Source: CAYZED01 sp964477445
Lineage (GTDB): Bacteria; Bacillota; Clostridia; Lutisporales; Lutisporaceae
NCBI GenBank assembly: GCA_964477445.1
Contig: CAYZED010000006.1
Span: forward strand, 71,081-135,080
Direction: 5' to 3'
Length of the DNA: 64,000 nucleotides
Positions 1 to 8,184 of this stretch are shown here, in pieces; positions within the stretch are counted from its first letter, which is position 1; every line of letters starts with the position of its first letter. The notes beneath the pieces were generated by a model. That model did no database searches. It was given only the letters and a program-made list of their open reading frames with translations, and was not told where the DNA came from. A program made the position numbers and the translations under genes.

Positions 1-678
1 CTCTTCTTTTTAGTCCAACTTTAACTGCAGATGNNNNNNNNNNTTGACCTTAAGAATCGCAGGCAAAATTATAAAATTAAATTGTTCTGTGAAGAAATTT
101 ATTACAGCACTATCATCAACTAACCATACAGTGTGGGTAACACCATCTTCAGCAGTAAAATCATATATCGGTGTGTTTGAAGATTTCCATGCTTCTACCT
201 TTTCTGTGATTTCCTTTTTTTCCTTATATGTTAAGAAAATCGGCCCAGTATTAGCATTACAATAATCCACGTGATTAATTCTATCCTGCTCTTTATCTGC
301 TCTGGTGTGTTCATGTTTTTTAATGAAATTATTTATGTATTCGTCAATAGAAGTGCATCCTACTATTCCAGTTTGAGCTCTACCATTCATAACTTGTTTG
401 TAAATGTAAAAACAAGGTGTAGAATCCTGAATCATTGTTCCTTCATCAGAAAGCTTTTTTAGGTTCGCTGCTGCTTTTTTATAAACTTCTTTACTATATA
501 AGTCAACACCTGGATCAAAATCAATTTCTGCTTTGTCTACATGAAGAAAAGAATATGGATTATCCTTGACCATTTCTCTGGCTTCTTCACTATTCATTAC
601 ATCATATGGTAATGCTGCAACCTTTTCAGAAAGTTCTGGTGTTGGTCTAACAGCTTTAAAAGGTCTAACTATTGCCAT
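1..678 (-). CDS. DUF1015 family protein (partial, interrupted by gap)
   Basis: The N-terminal half of a DUF1015 protein, a family of roughly 400 residues and unknown biochemical role that often follows serA in Clostridia. The start ATG is preceded by AAGGAG. Typical family features are seen, such as the opening AIVRPFKAVRP and the segment PIYDFTAEDGVTHTVW around residue 170. The frame degenerates just before the 10-N gap. After the gap the family-like SAVKVGLKRR is readable in another frame and runs off the window edge, so the gap length is wrong or the contig end is poor. It sits 44 bp downstream of serA and is probably cotranscribed with it. Confidence 0.85.
34..43. other. Scaffold gap (10 N) inside the DUF1015 gene
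   Basis: Ten Ns join two contig ends within one gene. The reading frame changes across the gap. Confidence 0.95.
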
Positions 679-722
679 TGGTTTTTCTCCTTTTCGGTAA
701 TATAAACTATATTACCTGATTA

Positions 723-1628
723 TTATTTAAAGAAATTAGTTATGATATCTACAATTTCTTCCCCAATACGTTCTTGTGCTTCAGATGTGGATGCTCCTAT
801 ATGAGGTGTTAAAGAAATTTTTGGGTGAGTATAAAGTCTTTCATTTTTTGTTGGCTCTTCAGAAAAAACATCTAACGCAGCAGCTGAAATTTTTCCTGAG
901 TCTAATGCATCACAAAGAGCATTTTCATCAATAACCCCGCCTCTGGCAGTGTTAACTAGATATGCACCATCTTTAATAATTTTGAATTCTTCAACTCCAA
1001 CTACAGGTGACTTGTCTTTGTTTCCAGGAATATGGAATGTAATAAAATCAGATGTTTTCAATAGATCTGTGAATTCTGTTTTGACTGCTTCTCCAACATT
1101 CTCAGTTACAAATGGGTCTGAAAACTGAACTTTCATGCCTAAAGCTATAGCTCTTTTTGCTACTTCTCTTCCGATTCTTCCAAACCCAACAACACCGAGG
1201 GTTTTTCCGCCAAGTTCAATTCCTTCATAGAATTTCTTTTCCCATTTTCCAAGTCTCATCGTGTGATTTGCGATATGGATATATCTAGCTATTGCAAACA
1301 TATGACCTATAGCACATTCTGCAACAGACGCACTAGAAGCCATAGGTGTATTCTTAACTGTTATTCCATTTTCTTCAGCGTATTTAACATCAATATTATC
1401 AACGCCTACTCCGCCTCTGATAACTAATTTAAGATTACCTGTTTTAGCAATATCTATATGAGGTTGTCTAACTTTCGTAGCTGATCTAACTACAACACAG
1501 TCAAAGCCTTTTAAAGTTTCACCTAGAACATCTGATTCATAAAATTTTTCGACAATTTCGTGACCTGCTGCTGTTAATTTATCAATAGCTGATTTTTCCA
1601 TTCCATCTGCAACTAATATTCTTGCCAT
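723..1628 (-). CDS. serA: D-3-phosphoglycerate dehydrogenase, short form
   Basis: Oxidises 3-phosphoglycerate with NAD+ in the first step of serine synthesis. The 301-residue protein is the short form: it has the D-2-hydroxyacid dehydrogenase catalytic and nucleotide-binding domains but no C-terminal ACT domain. The Rossmann motif GFGRIGREVAKRA is near residue 148, the NTARGGVIDE block near 227 and the catalytic His in TPHIGAST near 276. A GGAGG site precedes the ATG. It lies between a class V aminotransferase and DUF1015, a common clostridial serine operon order. Without an ACT domain, classical serine feedback is not expected (inference). Another 2-hydroxyacid specificity cannot be excluded from sequence alone. 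Confidence 0.9.
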   Translation of the reverse strand: MARILVADGMEKSAIDKLTAAGHEIVEKFYESDVLGETLKGFDCVVVRSATKVRQPHIDIAKTGNLKLVIRGGVGVDNIDVKYAEENGITVKNTPMASSASVAECAIGHMFAIARYIHIANHTMRLGKWEKKFYEGIELGGKTLGVVGFGRIGREVAKRAIALGMKVQFSDPFVTENVGEAVKTEFTDLLKTSDFITFHIPGNKDKSPVVGVEEFKIIKDGAYLVNTARGGVIDENALCDALDSGKISAAALDVFSEEPTKNERLYTHPKISLTPHIGASTSEAQERIGEEIVDIITNFFK

Positions 1629-1677
1629 TTATAGAACCTCCATTTTTATATTTTATTTATAAAACTACTAGTATATA

Positions 1678-2751
1678 TTAGATTTTTAAAATATCATCAA
1701 TTACACTAATAACTTCTTTGACTTCAGGTAGTGTGCAATCTGCCATATGAGCTATTCTGAAAGTTTTTTCTTTTAATTTGCCATACCCATTTGAGATTTC
1801 GAATCCTCTTTTTGCGAGTTCTTTGTTCAAATCTGCAACACTAATTTCTTTTGTGTTTCTAATAGTAGTTAATGTGTTTGATAAGTATTTAGGTTCGCTT
1901 GCAAAAATCTCGAACTTTTCAGCAGCCCAAGTTCTAACAAATTCAGCCATTTCTTTATGTCTAGCAAATCTGTTTTCGAGTCCTTCTTCAAGAATTCTGT
2001 CTAATTGATAATCAAGTGCATACATATGTGATAGTGAAGGAGTTGATGGATATTGATTATCATTATTTATTACATACTCGTACAATGAAAGTAGATCAAG
2101 ATAAAGACCTCTATTTGGTACTGTTTTAGCTCTTTCAACAGCTTTTTGGCTCATTGAAGCTATTGATAATCCTGGAGGTAATCCAATGCATTTTTGAGTT
2201 GAAGTAATACAAATATCAACACCTAATTTGTCAACTTCGATTTTTGTGCCAGCCATTGAGCTAACAGTATCTAAACAGAATATTACATCAGGGTATTTTC
2301 TGATTACATCAGCTATTTCATCAACAGGATTCATAACACCAGAGGAAGTTTCATTATGCGTAATTGTTACTAAATCGTATTTACCAGTAGAAAGTGCTTC
2401 TTCAACATGTTCTGGTAATGTAGGAAATCCTTGTTCAACTTTAAATTTATCGGCTGGTACACCATTAGCCACTGCCATATCATACCATCTATCTCCAAAA
2501 GCTCCAATTGAGAAAACTGCTGCTCTTTTTGCTGTGCATGATCTAACTGCACCTTCCATAAGGCCAGAACCTGAAGTAGTTGAGAGAAGAATTGTATTAT
2601 TTGTATAAAAAAATTTTTGACATTTTTCTGCGATGCCTCTTTGTAAATCAGAAGCGGCTTTTGATCTATGTCCTATCATCGGTGTAGCCATTTTTTCGAG
2701 TACGTCTTTTCTTACTTCAACCGGTCCCGGGATAAAAAGTTTCTTATGCAT
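1678..2751 (-). CDS. Class V aminotransferase (phosphoserine or serine-pyruvate/alanine-glyoxylate type)
   Basis: A PLP-dependent fold-type I enzyme of 357 residues. It opens with FIPGPVEVRKDV, typical of the serine-pyruvate/alanine-glyoxylate aminotransferase group. The glycine-rich TTSGSGLMEGAV is near residue 59, the Asp of CLDTVSS near 160 and the PLP lysine is in STQKCIGLPPG near 187. AGGAGG precedes the ATG. It is the first gene of the operon with serA, 49 bp upstream. In many Clostridia this pair is annotated as the serine pathway, with this enzyme acting as an alternative phosphoserine aminotransferase. That substrate assignment rests on context; a glyoxylate-linked role is the main alternative. 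Confidence 0.85.
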   Translation of the reverse strand: MHKKLFIPGPVEVRKDVLEKMATPMIGHRSKAASDLQRGIAEKCQKFFYTNNTILLSTTSGSGLMEGAVRSCTAKRAAVFSIGAFGDRWYDMAVANGVPADKFKVEQGFPTLPEHVEEALSTGKYDLVTITHNETSSGVMNPVDEIADVIRKYPDVIFCLDTVSSMAGTKIEVDKLGVDICITSTQKCIGLPPGLSIASMSQKAVERAKTVPNRGLYLDLLSLYEYVINNDNQYPSTPSLSHMYALDYQLDRILEEGLENRFARHKEMAEFVRTWAAEKFEIFASEPKYLSNTLTTIRNTKEISVADLNKELAKRGFEISNGYGKLKEKTFRIAHMADCTLPEVKEVISVIDDILKI

Positions 2752-3016
2752 TTTTTTTCCTCCTAATTTAAATATATATAATTAGGTAAGTCATTTATTA
2801 AAAATGAACCTACCCCTTCATATAATAACATTTTGCAATAATCAACTCAATATTTTTCAAGAAATATATAATGTATTTTGTGTTCATTCTGCGTATTTTA
2901 GCTTAATAAATGCTTTCATTTATGTTTATTTTTTATACAATGTGTCATATTATATATTTAGGGCTTAAAGATATAATCAAAAACAAAATCATTAAAGTAT
3001 TAAAAAGGAAATATAT

Positions 3017-3673
3017 ATGAATAAAGAATATGAAAACTATTTTCCAAATATTCTAGATAGAATAAAAACGGCCTTCCCTCTTAATAATCAACGTTTTATA
3101 CTAGAGGATAACTATAAAGAGTATTCAGTGCTAATTCCTATGATTAACTCTGGTCATTCTCTAAATTTACTCTTTGAAAAACGTTCTTCTAATCTCTCAA
3201 CTCAGCCAAGCGAAATTTGTTTTCCTGGTGGACGTATCGAGGATAATGAAACCCCGCTAGAGGCTGCAATACGAGAAACTTCTGAGGAGCTATGTATTCC
3301 GCCACACGAGATTGATATATTAGGCAAGCTTCCCACACTAATCACTCCATTTGGCGCAGTAATTCATACATATGTAGGTACAATAACAAGAATCCCAATT
3401 GAGATTAACAAGAATGAGGTTTCGGAAATATTCACAGTTCCACTTGCATATTTATTCGAAACAAAACCAGTCAAACATAATGTGTCACTTCATGTTAAAT
3501 CTGAGGATGACTTTCCTTATGAATTTGTTGAAACTGGAAAAGATTATAAATGGCGGAGTGGAAGTTATTCTGTTTACTTTTATTTTTATGACAAAAAAAT
3601 CATATGGGGAATAACAGCAAAAATTCTCACTGAATTCATTAAATCTTGTAACCCCAGTCATTTTGTGCTTTAA
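3017..3673 (+). CDS. Nudix hydrolase, CoA pyrophosphatase-like
   Basis: A 218-residue Nudix protein. The Nudix box is complete: GGRIEDNETPLEAAIRETSE begins near residue 74 and continues with ELCI, giving the G-x5-E-x7-REx-x-EE pattern that binds the catalytic metal. The upstream element LLFEKRSSNLSTQPSEICFP resembles the CoA-pyrophosphatase subfamily (NudL/YeaB), which cleaves CoA or oxidised CoA to 4'-phosphopantetheine and 3',5'-ADP. AAGGAA lies before the ATG. It is followed closely by plsC on the same strand, so both may be in one transcript. The exact substrate is inferred from subfamily resemblance only. Confidence 0.8.
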   Translation: MNKEYENYFPNILDRIKTAFPLNNQRFILEDNYKEYSVLIPMINSGHSLNLLFEKRSSNLSTQPSEICFPGGRIEDNETPLEAAIRETSEELCIPPHEIDILGKLPTLITPFGAVIHTYVGTITRIPIEINKNEVSEIFTVPLAYLFETKPVKHNVSLHVKSEDDFPYEFVETGKDYKWRSGSYSVYFYFYDKKIIWGITAKILTEFIKSCNPSHFVL

Positions 3674-3704
3674 TGGAGTATATTATTTAATTTATGGAGG
3701 TCAT

Positions 3705-4439
3705 ATGCGAAGTATTTTAACTTATGTTTATGTAGTGTTTTTTTTGATTTATAGTATTTTCCCACTCAGAAAGCTCAAACGTCTTCGTCGAGAAGGGAAA
3801 CTAAAAGAAGCGCGTGCTTTTCAATATGAAGTGTGTACTTCTTTTGGCAAGGCCTGTATTGCTATAACTGGATCTAAGGTTAGAGTTATTGGCGCTGAAA
3901 ATGTTCCGAAAGATCGATCGTGTGTATTTGTTAGCAATCATCAAGGAATCTTTGATATTCACACCTTCCTTGGATATGCCGGAACAGCAGTTGGATTGGT
4001 TAGCAAAATTGAGAACAGAAAATTACCGATCATTGGTGATTGGATGGAAGAAATGGATTGTGTCTTTATTGAACGAGGAAACCCAAGAAATTCTCTTCTC
4101 CAAATAGGAAAAGCAGCTAAGCTAGTTCAAGAAGGACTTAATATGGTTATTTTCCCTGAAGGAACACGTAGTAAAGCTGATGTACTTGGAGAATTCAAAC
4201 AGGGAAGTTTGAAACTAGCCACCAAATCAAAAGCACCAATTATTCCTGTAACTTTAAGCGGTACTTACCATCTTTTCGAAGAACATAATAAAATTATTAA
4301 ACCAGGAAAAATCACAATGGTATTTGGCGAACCAATTGAAACAAAGGATCTCACAAAGGAAGAAGAATCTGTCCTTCTTGAAAAAGTCGTATCTGTAATA
4401 TCTGGGAATTTACAAAAGATATTAACTAACGAAATATAG
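3705..4439 (+). CDS. plsC: 1-acyl-sn-glycerol-3-phosphate acyltransferase
   Basis: Transfers a fatty acyl group to lysophosphatidic acid to make phosphatidic acid at the membrane. The start is set by a strong GGAGG seven bases before the ATG at 3705; an earlier in-frame start lacks a site. The 244-residue protein has an N-terminal hydrophobic segment (about residues 3-18), the catalytic HX4D motif in NHQGIFDIH near 79, and the substrate-binding FPEGTRSK near 154. It lies 31 bp behind the Nudix gene. The stop codon sits inside the first unit of an 8-bp tandem repeat, so the 3' end of this gene may vary by slippage. Confidence 0.9.
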   Translation: MRSILTYVYVVFFLIYSIFPLRKLKRLRREGKLKEARAFQYEVCTSFGKACIAITGSKVRVIGAENVPKDRSCVFVSNHQGIFDIHTFLGYAGTAVGLVSKIENRKLPIIGDWMEEMDCVFIERGNPRNSLLQIGKAAKLVQEGLNMVIFPEGTRSKADVLGEFKQGSLKLATKSKAPIIPVTLSGTYHLFEEHNKIIKPGKITMVFGEPIETKDLTKEEESVLLEKVVSVISGNLQKILTNEI

Positions 4440-4470
4440 AAATATAGAAATATAGAAATATAGAAATATA
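4431..4470. repeat. 8-bp tandem repeat across the plsC stop codon
   Basis: Five perfect copies of GAAATATA, plus a decayed sixth. The first copy supplies the last codons and stop of plsC (GAA ATA TAG). Period 8 is not a multiple of 3, but the stop is in copy one, so copy-number change downstream would not alter the protein. Confidence 0.95.
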
Positions 4471-4480
4471 GAAAAATATA

Positions 4481-4515
4481 TGCCAAATGAATTGCTTAAG
4501 TAAATTCATTTGGCA
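4481..4515. terminator. Long hairpin between plsC and the ECF gene
   Basis: Perfect 13-bp stem TGCCAAATGAATT / AATTCATTTGGCA with a 9-nt loop between convergent genes. A T-rich tract follows on the minus-strand reading and a weaker one on the plus strand, so it may act in both directions. Confidence 0.8.
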
Positions 4516-4570
4516 TAAAAATTATAATCTTATTTATCGATTTGATATGACTTCTTAAATATTTTGTTCT

Positions 4571-5137
4571 CTAATTTATCATATTCATTAATCTCTTAAA
4601 CTGAACATGTAAAATCGTAAATACAAATAGTGATGTTACTACTCCGAATCCCACCTGCAAAAGATTCATAAAAACACTATTAATTGGTGTCACCCAATTA
4701 CTAAAAATCAATGCTTCGGCCACATAATATCCTGCAATCATCCAAATCGCTGCAATTATCTGCATTAATACTAACTTGACCCAACTTGATTTCTTAATTA
4801 CTTCTTCTTTTAATCCCTTTGATGCAAATCCTACCAAAACTGCCATTACAAGCTTTATTAGAAAAGTATATGGTGCCCAAATAGCATATCCCGAAAAAAT
4901 GTCGAACCCTGCCATGCCCAATGCTGCTGCTATTCCTCCCCATAATGGTCCTAGTAATATACCTGATAAAAATACGAAGCCATCGCCAGCATGTATAGTT
5001 CCAGTCAAATATGGGAAGTGAAGAGCATAAGGTCCCACGAAGGCCAATGCTGCCATCATTCCAGCTAAAGCCATCTTTAATACCAATGAAGACGTATTAT
5101 TACCTGTTCTCTTATTTGTTGATTTATTATTTTCCAT
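4571..5137 (-). CDS. ECF transporter S component
   Basis: A 188-residue membrane protein with about five or six hydrophobic segments and a polar, Lys/Asn-rich N-terminus. The segment IHAGDGFVFLSGILLGPLWG near residue 48 matches the pattern of COG4720-type S components, which bind a vitamin or precursor and dock on the shared EcfA/EcfT energy module. No EcfA or EcfT gene is in the window, as expected for group II S components. GGAGG precedes the ATG. It is a single-gene unit with its own promoter and a folded leader, so leader-mediated control by the transported vitamin is plausible. The substrate cannot be read from the sequence. Confidence 0.8.
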   Translation of the reverse strand: MENNKSTNKRTGNNTSSLVLKMALAGMMAALAFVGPYALHFPYLTGTIHAGDGFVFLSGILLGPLWGGIAAALGMAGFDIFSGYAIWAPYTFLIKLVMAVLVGFASKGLKEEVIKKSSWVKLVLMQIIAAIWMIAGYYVAEALIFSNWVTPINSVFMNLLQVGFGVVTSLFVFTILHVQFKRLMNMIN

Positions 5138-5179
5138 TCCAAACCTCCAGTTATTATATATTATTTTTTGTATAAATCT

Positions 5180-5224
5180 GAAGTAGTTCTAAAGCTCAGC
5201 ATTATTCGCTTCCAATGCTACTTC
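5180..5224 (-). promoter_or_regulatory. Folded 5' leader of the ECF S-component gene
   Basis: In the predicted transcript the arms GAAGTAG and CTACTTC (7 bp) enclose an inner hairpin AGCATT / AATGCT and a 3' strand GAGCTTTAGAA. It lies between the promoter and the ribosome binding site. It does not match the TPP, preQ1, THF or SAM consensus patterns I know. Riboswitch function is only a hypothesis. Confidence 0.45.
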
Positions 5225-5238
5225 CGATTACATCTCTT

Positions 5239-5266
5239 ATTATAGTTCCAAAAAAATTCTTTTCAA
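5239..5266 (-). promoter_or_regulatory. Promoter of the ECF S-component gene
   Basis: On the minus strand TTGAAA (-35) and TATAAT (-10) are separated by 16 bp. The start point would lie about 90 bp before the coding region, leaving room for the folded leader. Confidence 0.6.
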
Positions 5267-5284
5267 CTTAACACATACAAAAAA

Positions 5285-5321
5285 ATCGATACATTCTGAA
5301 CTTACTTCAAATTGTATCGAT
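5285..5321 (-). terminator. Terminator after the YheO-like gene
   Basis: Perfect 9-bp inverted repeat ATCGATACA / TGTATCGAT followed on the minus strand by a run of seven Ts. It closes the transcription unit ending at 5442. Confidence 0.75.
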
Positions 5322-5357
5322 ACGCTTCGTCTGTATTATTTTTTCACGGTTTAATTT

Positions 5358-5437
5358 TCTTATGCATTATTTTCTTATGCATTATTTTCTTAAGCTTTAT
5401 TTTTTATGCATTATTTTCTTAAGCTTTATTTTTTATG
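5358..5437. repeat. Direct repeats of TTATGCATTATTTTC and TTAAGCTTTATTTTT
   Basis: About five imperfect 15-16 bp units alternate, differing mainly as TATGCATTAT and TAAGCTTTAT. They lie directly after the stop of the YheO-like gene and before its terminator hairpin. There is no coding sense. Confidence 0.85.
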
Positions 5438-5441
5438 TTCA

Positions 5442-6092
5442 TTATTCTTCAGCTTTAAGTTCATCTAAATAATTATATATTGTATAACGAGAAACGCACA
5501 GTACTTTTGCCACATGATCTATTGCTCCTTTTATTAGAAAAACACCTTTATCGTTAAGAATCTGAACAATACTAACTTTTTCTTCTTTTGTAATAAACGC
5601 CACGGGTTTCTCTAGTGAAGTAATGGTTCTTTCAACAATTGTATATAGTACTTCATTAATATTCTCAAGGGAGGAAGTTGGATCTTCGTCAATTCTCATT
5701 ACATCTTCAGATACATTAGTTAATTCATTAATAATGCCCTTCATAACTAACAACTGAGAAATATCATAGTTAATGCAAAGCATTCCAATAAGAATACCCT
5801 TTTCATCTTTGATAAACATTGATGTGGCTTTAAGAATTCTTCCATCTGATGTTTTTTTCTCATGATTAATAATGCTTTTTTCATAACTGCCCATTTGTAG
5901 TGTTCTAAGTCCATATTCGCTCATTGGACTTCCAACACTTCTTTTTGTGACATGTCCATTTGAAATTGCAATAATTGATTTTTCAACATTATTTATATCG
6001 TGCAATACAACTTCACAGCTTTTGCCGAAAGTATTGCCTATGGCTTCTACTATAGGAATAAAACTTTTTAATATTGGATGAATCTCTTCCAT
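5442..6092 (-). CDS. YheO-like PAS/HTH transcriptional regulator
   Basis: A 216-residue protein with the two-domain layout of the YheO/DauR group: an N-terminal PAS-like domain (about 8-120; opening HPILKSFIPIVEAIGNTFG, with CEVVLHD following) and a C-terminal helix-turn-helix (about 165-212; VAKVLCVSRYTIYNYLDEL). Known members are single-component regulators; DauR controls D-arginine catabolism. It begins 12 bp after rsfS with GGAGGGACGAATG, so it ends the nadD-yqeK-rsfS transcription unit. The ligand is unknown. It is not obviously tied to the neighbouring ECF gene, which is transcribed separately. Confidence 0.8.
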   Translation of the reverse strand: MEEIHPILKSFIPIVEAIGNTFGKSCEVVLHDINNVEKSIIAISNGHVTKRSVGSPMSEYGLRTLQMGSYEKSIINHEKKTSDGRILKATSMFIKDEKGILIGMLCINYDISQLLVMKGIINELTNVSEDVMRIDEDPTSSLENINEVLYTIVERTITSLEKPVAFITKEEKVSIVQILNDKGVFLIKGAIDHVAKVLCVSRYTIYNYLDELKAEE

Positions 6093-6104
6093 TCGTCCCT
6101 CCGA

Positions 6105-6461
6105 TTATACTTCTTCTGTAATTAAAACAGGTTTACCATCAGCCCATATTTTTTCTAAACTATATATCTGTCTTTCCTCTTCATGAAAATTATGCACGAT
6201 TAAATCTCCAAAATCGAGAAGAATCCACCGGCCATTTCTATAGCCTTCTTTGCTCTTCATTTTGTACCCAGCTTCTTTCATTTTGAGTTCAAGTTCCCCA
6301 CTCATAGCTTGCACCTGTGTATTTGAACTACCACTTGCGATTATAAAATAATCCGCAATGCTAGAAACATCAGCAATTTCTATAACTTTAATGTCTTTAG
6401 CTTTCTTGTCTTCAAGAATTTCTATTGCTTTTTTTGTCATTTCCAATGATTTATCTAACAA
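6105..6461 (-). CDS. rsfS: Ribosomal silencing factor RsfS
   Basis: Binds L14 on the 50S subunit and blocks subunit joining under starvation. The 118 residues show the family core, with VSSIADYFIIASGSSNTQVQA near residue 32 and GYRNGRWILLDFGDLIVHNF near 77. The start is a TTG at 6461, placed 8 bases after AGGAGG. It follows yqeK by 79 bp in the conserved Firmicutes order obg-yhbY-nadD-yqeK-rsfS. Confidence 0.92.
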   Translation of the reverse strand: MLDKSLEMTKKAIEILEDKKAKDIKVIEIADVSSIADYFIIASGSSNTQVQAMSGELELKMKEAGYKMKSKEGYRNGRWILLDFGDLIVHNFHEEERQIYSLEKIWADGKPVLITEEV

Positions 6462-6540
6462 ATTTCTACCTCCTGTTTTTTTTATTGGTCAAGTAATAAT
6501 AAATATTTTTGATTTGTATATCTTATTATTTGTTTTTACA

Positions 6541-7113
6541 TTATAAATTTCTATAGTAATCTCTAGTCTTTAGTAATTTAGGATGGATCCTTTTCCCACT
6601 TCGTTGTAAATAGTCTATAGTCACGCCACACGAAAGAAGTACAGCACTATCTAAATCATTATAAGCAGCCACACGTATTTCTTCTTTCCATGGGAGTATT
6701 CTATTCTCCTCAAAATAATCAGAAACAAATACAATTTTTTCTAAATCGGACATATTCGGTGTTCCCAAAATGTGTTTAGCTATTACCTTTAATACTTCTT
6801 CATCTTCAATCCCAAATTCTTTTTTTGCATAAACACTTCCTGCTGGAGCATGAAGTAGTGATGGAAATAAAATTTGATATAAATCAAAAGCATAATCAGA
6901 TCTTAAGGCTAACGCGACCTGTTTGCATAGGCTTAACTCCTTCGCACAATCGTGTAAAAGTCCTGCTAAATAAGCTTTCTGAGTATTAACACCATGTCTT
7001 TCAGCTAAAAGAAAACTCGCATCTGCAACTCCTAGTGAGTGCTGATATCTATATTCAGAAAGAATTTCTTTAAGTTTTTCTTTTATATCAAGAAAATCAT
7101 CACAGCAATTCAT
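6541..7113 (-). CDS. yqeK: YqeK, HD-domain Ap4A hydrolase
   Basis: A 190-residue HD-domain phosphohydrolase; the family symmetrically hydrolyses diadenosine tetraphosphate. Metal-binding residues are seen in YRYQHSLGVADAS (near 21), LHDCAKEL (near 52), the H of LLHAPAGS (near 87) and FVSDYFEENR (near 129). It overlaps the end of nadD by 14 bp and has AAAGGA before its ATG, so it is probably translationally coupled. No truncation is seen. Confidence 0.92.
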   Translation of the reverse strand: MNCCDDFLDIKEKLKEILSEYRYQHSLGVADASFLLAERHGVNTQKAYLAGLLHDCAKELSLCKQVALALRSDYAFDLYQILFPSLLHAPAGSVYAKKEFGIEDEEVLKVIAKHILGTPNMSDLEKIVFVSDYFEENRILPWKEEIRVAAYNDLDSAVLLSCGVTIDYLQRSGKRIHPKLLKTRDYYRNL

Positions 7114-7732
7114 TCTTATATAGTCCTTTCGAATAAATATATTCGATAACGTTGTCTGGAACCAGATATTTTATAGATTTATTTTCTATTATGCGATTTC
7201 TTATAAGAGTCGATGACATGCCCATATCTGGGATTTCGACGGTCAAAATCTTTGCATTCTTTTCTGCTTCTAGTCTGTCTATTTCTATAACTACATCTAA
7301 AACGTCCACACCAGGCCTAGTTACTGCTACGAAAGTAACTGCGTTTAGTAATTCCTTTGCCTTGAACCAAGAGTGAATATCTAGCAGAGTATCGGTACCG
7401 ATAATAAAATAAATATCGATATCATGTCCAAATTCTTCTTTAAGCGAACAAACAGTATCATATGAATATGTTATACCCTCTCTATTTATTTCAATATTAG
7501 AGGATTTAAAAGAGTCATTATCCGATATAGCTAGTTCAAGAATATTCAAACGCTCTGCTCCTGATAAAACCTTTTTTCCAGTCTTATGTGCAGGTTTTCC
7601 CGTAGGTATAAAAATGATTTCTTCTAGAAAAATCTGTTCCTTTACCCATTCTGCTGCAAGTAGGTGCCCATTATGAATTGGATCAAAGGTTCCACCCATA
7701 ATACCAATTCTTTTTTTTTGGTTAATTTTCAT
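7100..7732 (-). CDS. nadD: Nicotinate-nucleotide adenylyltransferase
   Basis: Adenylates nicotinate mononucleotide in NAD synthesis. The 210-residue protein has the nucleotidyltransferase motif GGTFDPIHNGHL near residue 12 and the C-terminal MSSTLIRNRI that corresponds to the ISSTxxR motif. The start at 7732 was chosen because AAGGT lies 7-8 bases upstream; the longer reading has no site. It begins 4 bases after the stop of a 35-residue membrane peptide, and that stop overlaps its ribosome binding site, which suggests coupling. Confidence 0.92.
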   Translation of the reverse strand: MKINQKKRIGIMGGTFDPIHNGHLLAAEWVKEQIFLEEIIFIPTGKPAHKTGKKVLSGAERLNILELAISDNDSFKSSNIEINREGITYSYDTVCSLKEEFGHDIDIYFIIGTDTLLDIHSWFKAKELLNAVTFVAVTRPGVDVLDVVIEIDRLEAEKNAKILTVEIPDMGMSSTLIRNRIIENKSIKYLVPDNVIEYIYSKGLYKNELL

Positions 7733-7736
7733 ATAC

Positions 7737-7844
7737 TTACCTTGATAATAATGAGGCAAAAATTGGCGAAATTGTAGTAAGAAAAAATGCCAATGCTACT
7801 ACGATACAAATAATTGATATAATTCTTTTTTTTAATTTTTTCAT
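7737..7844 (-). CDS. Small single-pass membrane peptide (35 residues), unrecognised
   Basis: A short open frame between yhbY and nadD with a good site (GGAGTGGTAAAA before ATG). It encodes five Lys/Arg residues in the first eight positions, then about 22 hydrophobic residues (IISIICIVVALAFFLTTI region) and ends in LLSR. This is a positive-inside, single membrane-spanning profile. Its stop overlaps the Shine-Dalgarno of nadD. It resembles the small membrane proteins often missed in Firmicutes annotation, but I do not recognise the family. A cleaved signal-like peptide is possible (SPIFA at the end). Confidence 0.6.
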   Translation of the reverse strand: MKKLKKRIISIICIVVALAFFLTTISPIFASLLSR

Positions 7845-7887
7845 TTTTACCACTCCATAATTTGTTTTTTAATTTTTATATGATGCT

Positions 7888-8175
7888 TTATTGATTTTCT
7901 TCTTCTTCTTTTTTAATTTCTCTAAAAAGAACTAAAGTCGATCCTATTATTTGAACTATCTCAGCGTCAAGCACCTTAGCTACTTCATTCGCCACATTCC
8001 TTGCATCTTCGATACTATTATTTTGTATTTTGACTTTAATTAACTCTCTTGTATTTAACACTTGATCTATTTGTTCGATTACATTATCAGTCAAACCATC
8101 TTTTCCTATCATTACAACAGGTTTTAACATGTTTGCTTCTGCACGTAAATATGAACGTTCTTTTCCTGTAAGCAT
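7888..8175 (-). CDS. yhbY: YhbY-type RNA-binding protein (CRS1-YhbY domain)
   Basis: A 95-residue single-domain CRS1-YhbY protein associated with pre-50S ribosome assembly. It shows the family opening LTGKERSYLRAEANMLKPVV, the GXXG-like loop in IGKDGLT near residue 23, and the ending GSTLVLFRE. AGGAGG precedes the ATG, and it starts 9 bp after obg. Confidence 0.92.
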   Translation of the reverse strand: MLTGKERSYLRAEANMLKPVVMIGKDGLTDNVIEQIDQVLNTRELIKVKIQNNSIEDARNVANEVAKVLDAEIVQIIGSTLVLFREIKKEEEENQ

Positions 8176-8184
8176 AATTTCCTC

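Noticed and set aside
2752..3016. Possible T-box or riboswitch before the serine operon
   Set aside because: No T-box GGTGG core or terminator pair; only an AGGTaaGTCATTT/AAATGAaCCT imperfect hairpin near 2787. The rest of the stretch is AT-rich without other signals.
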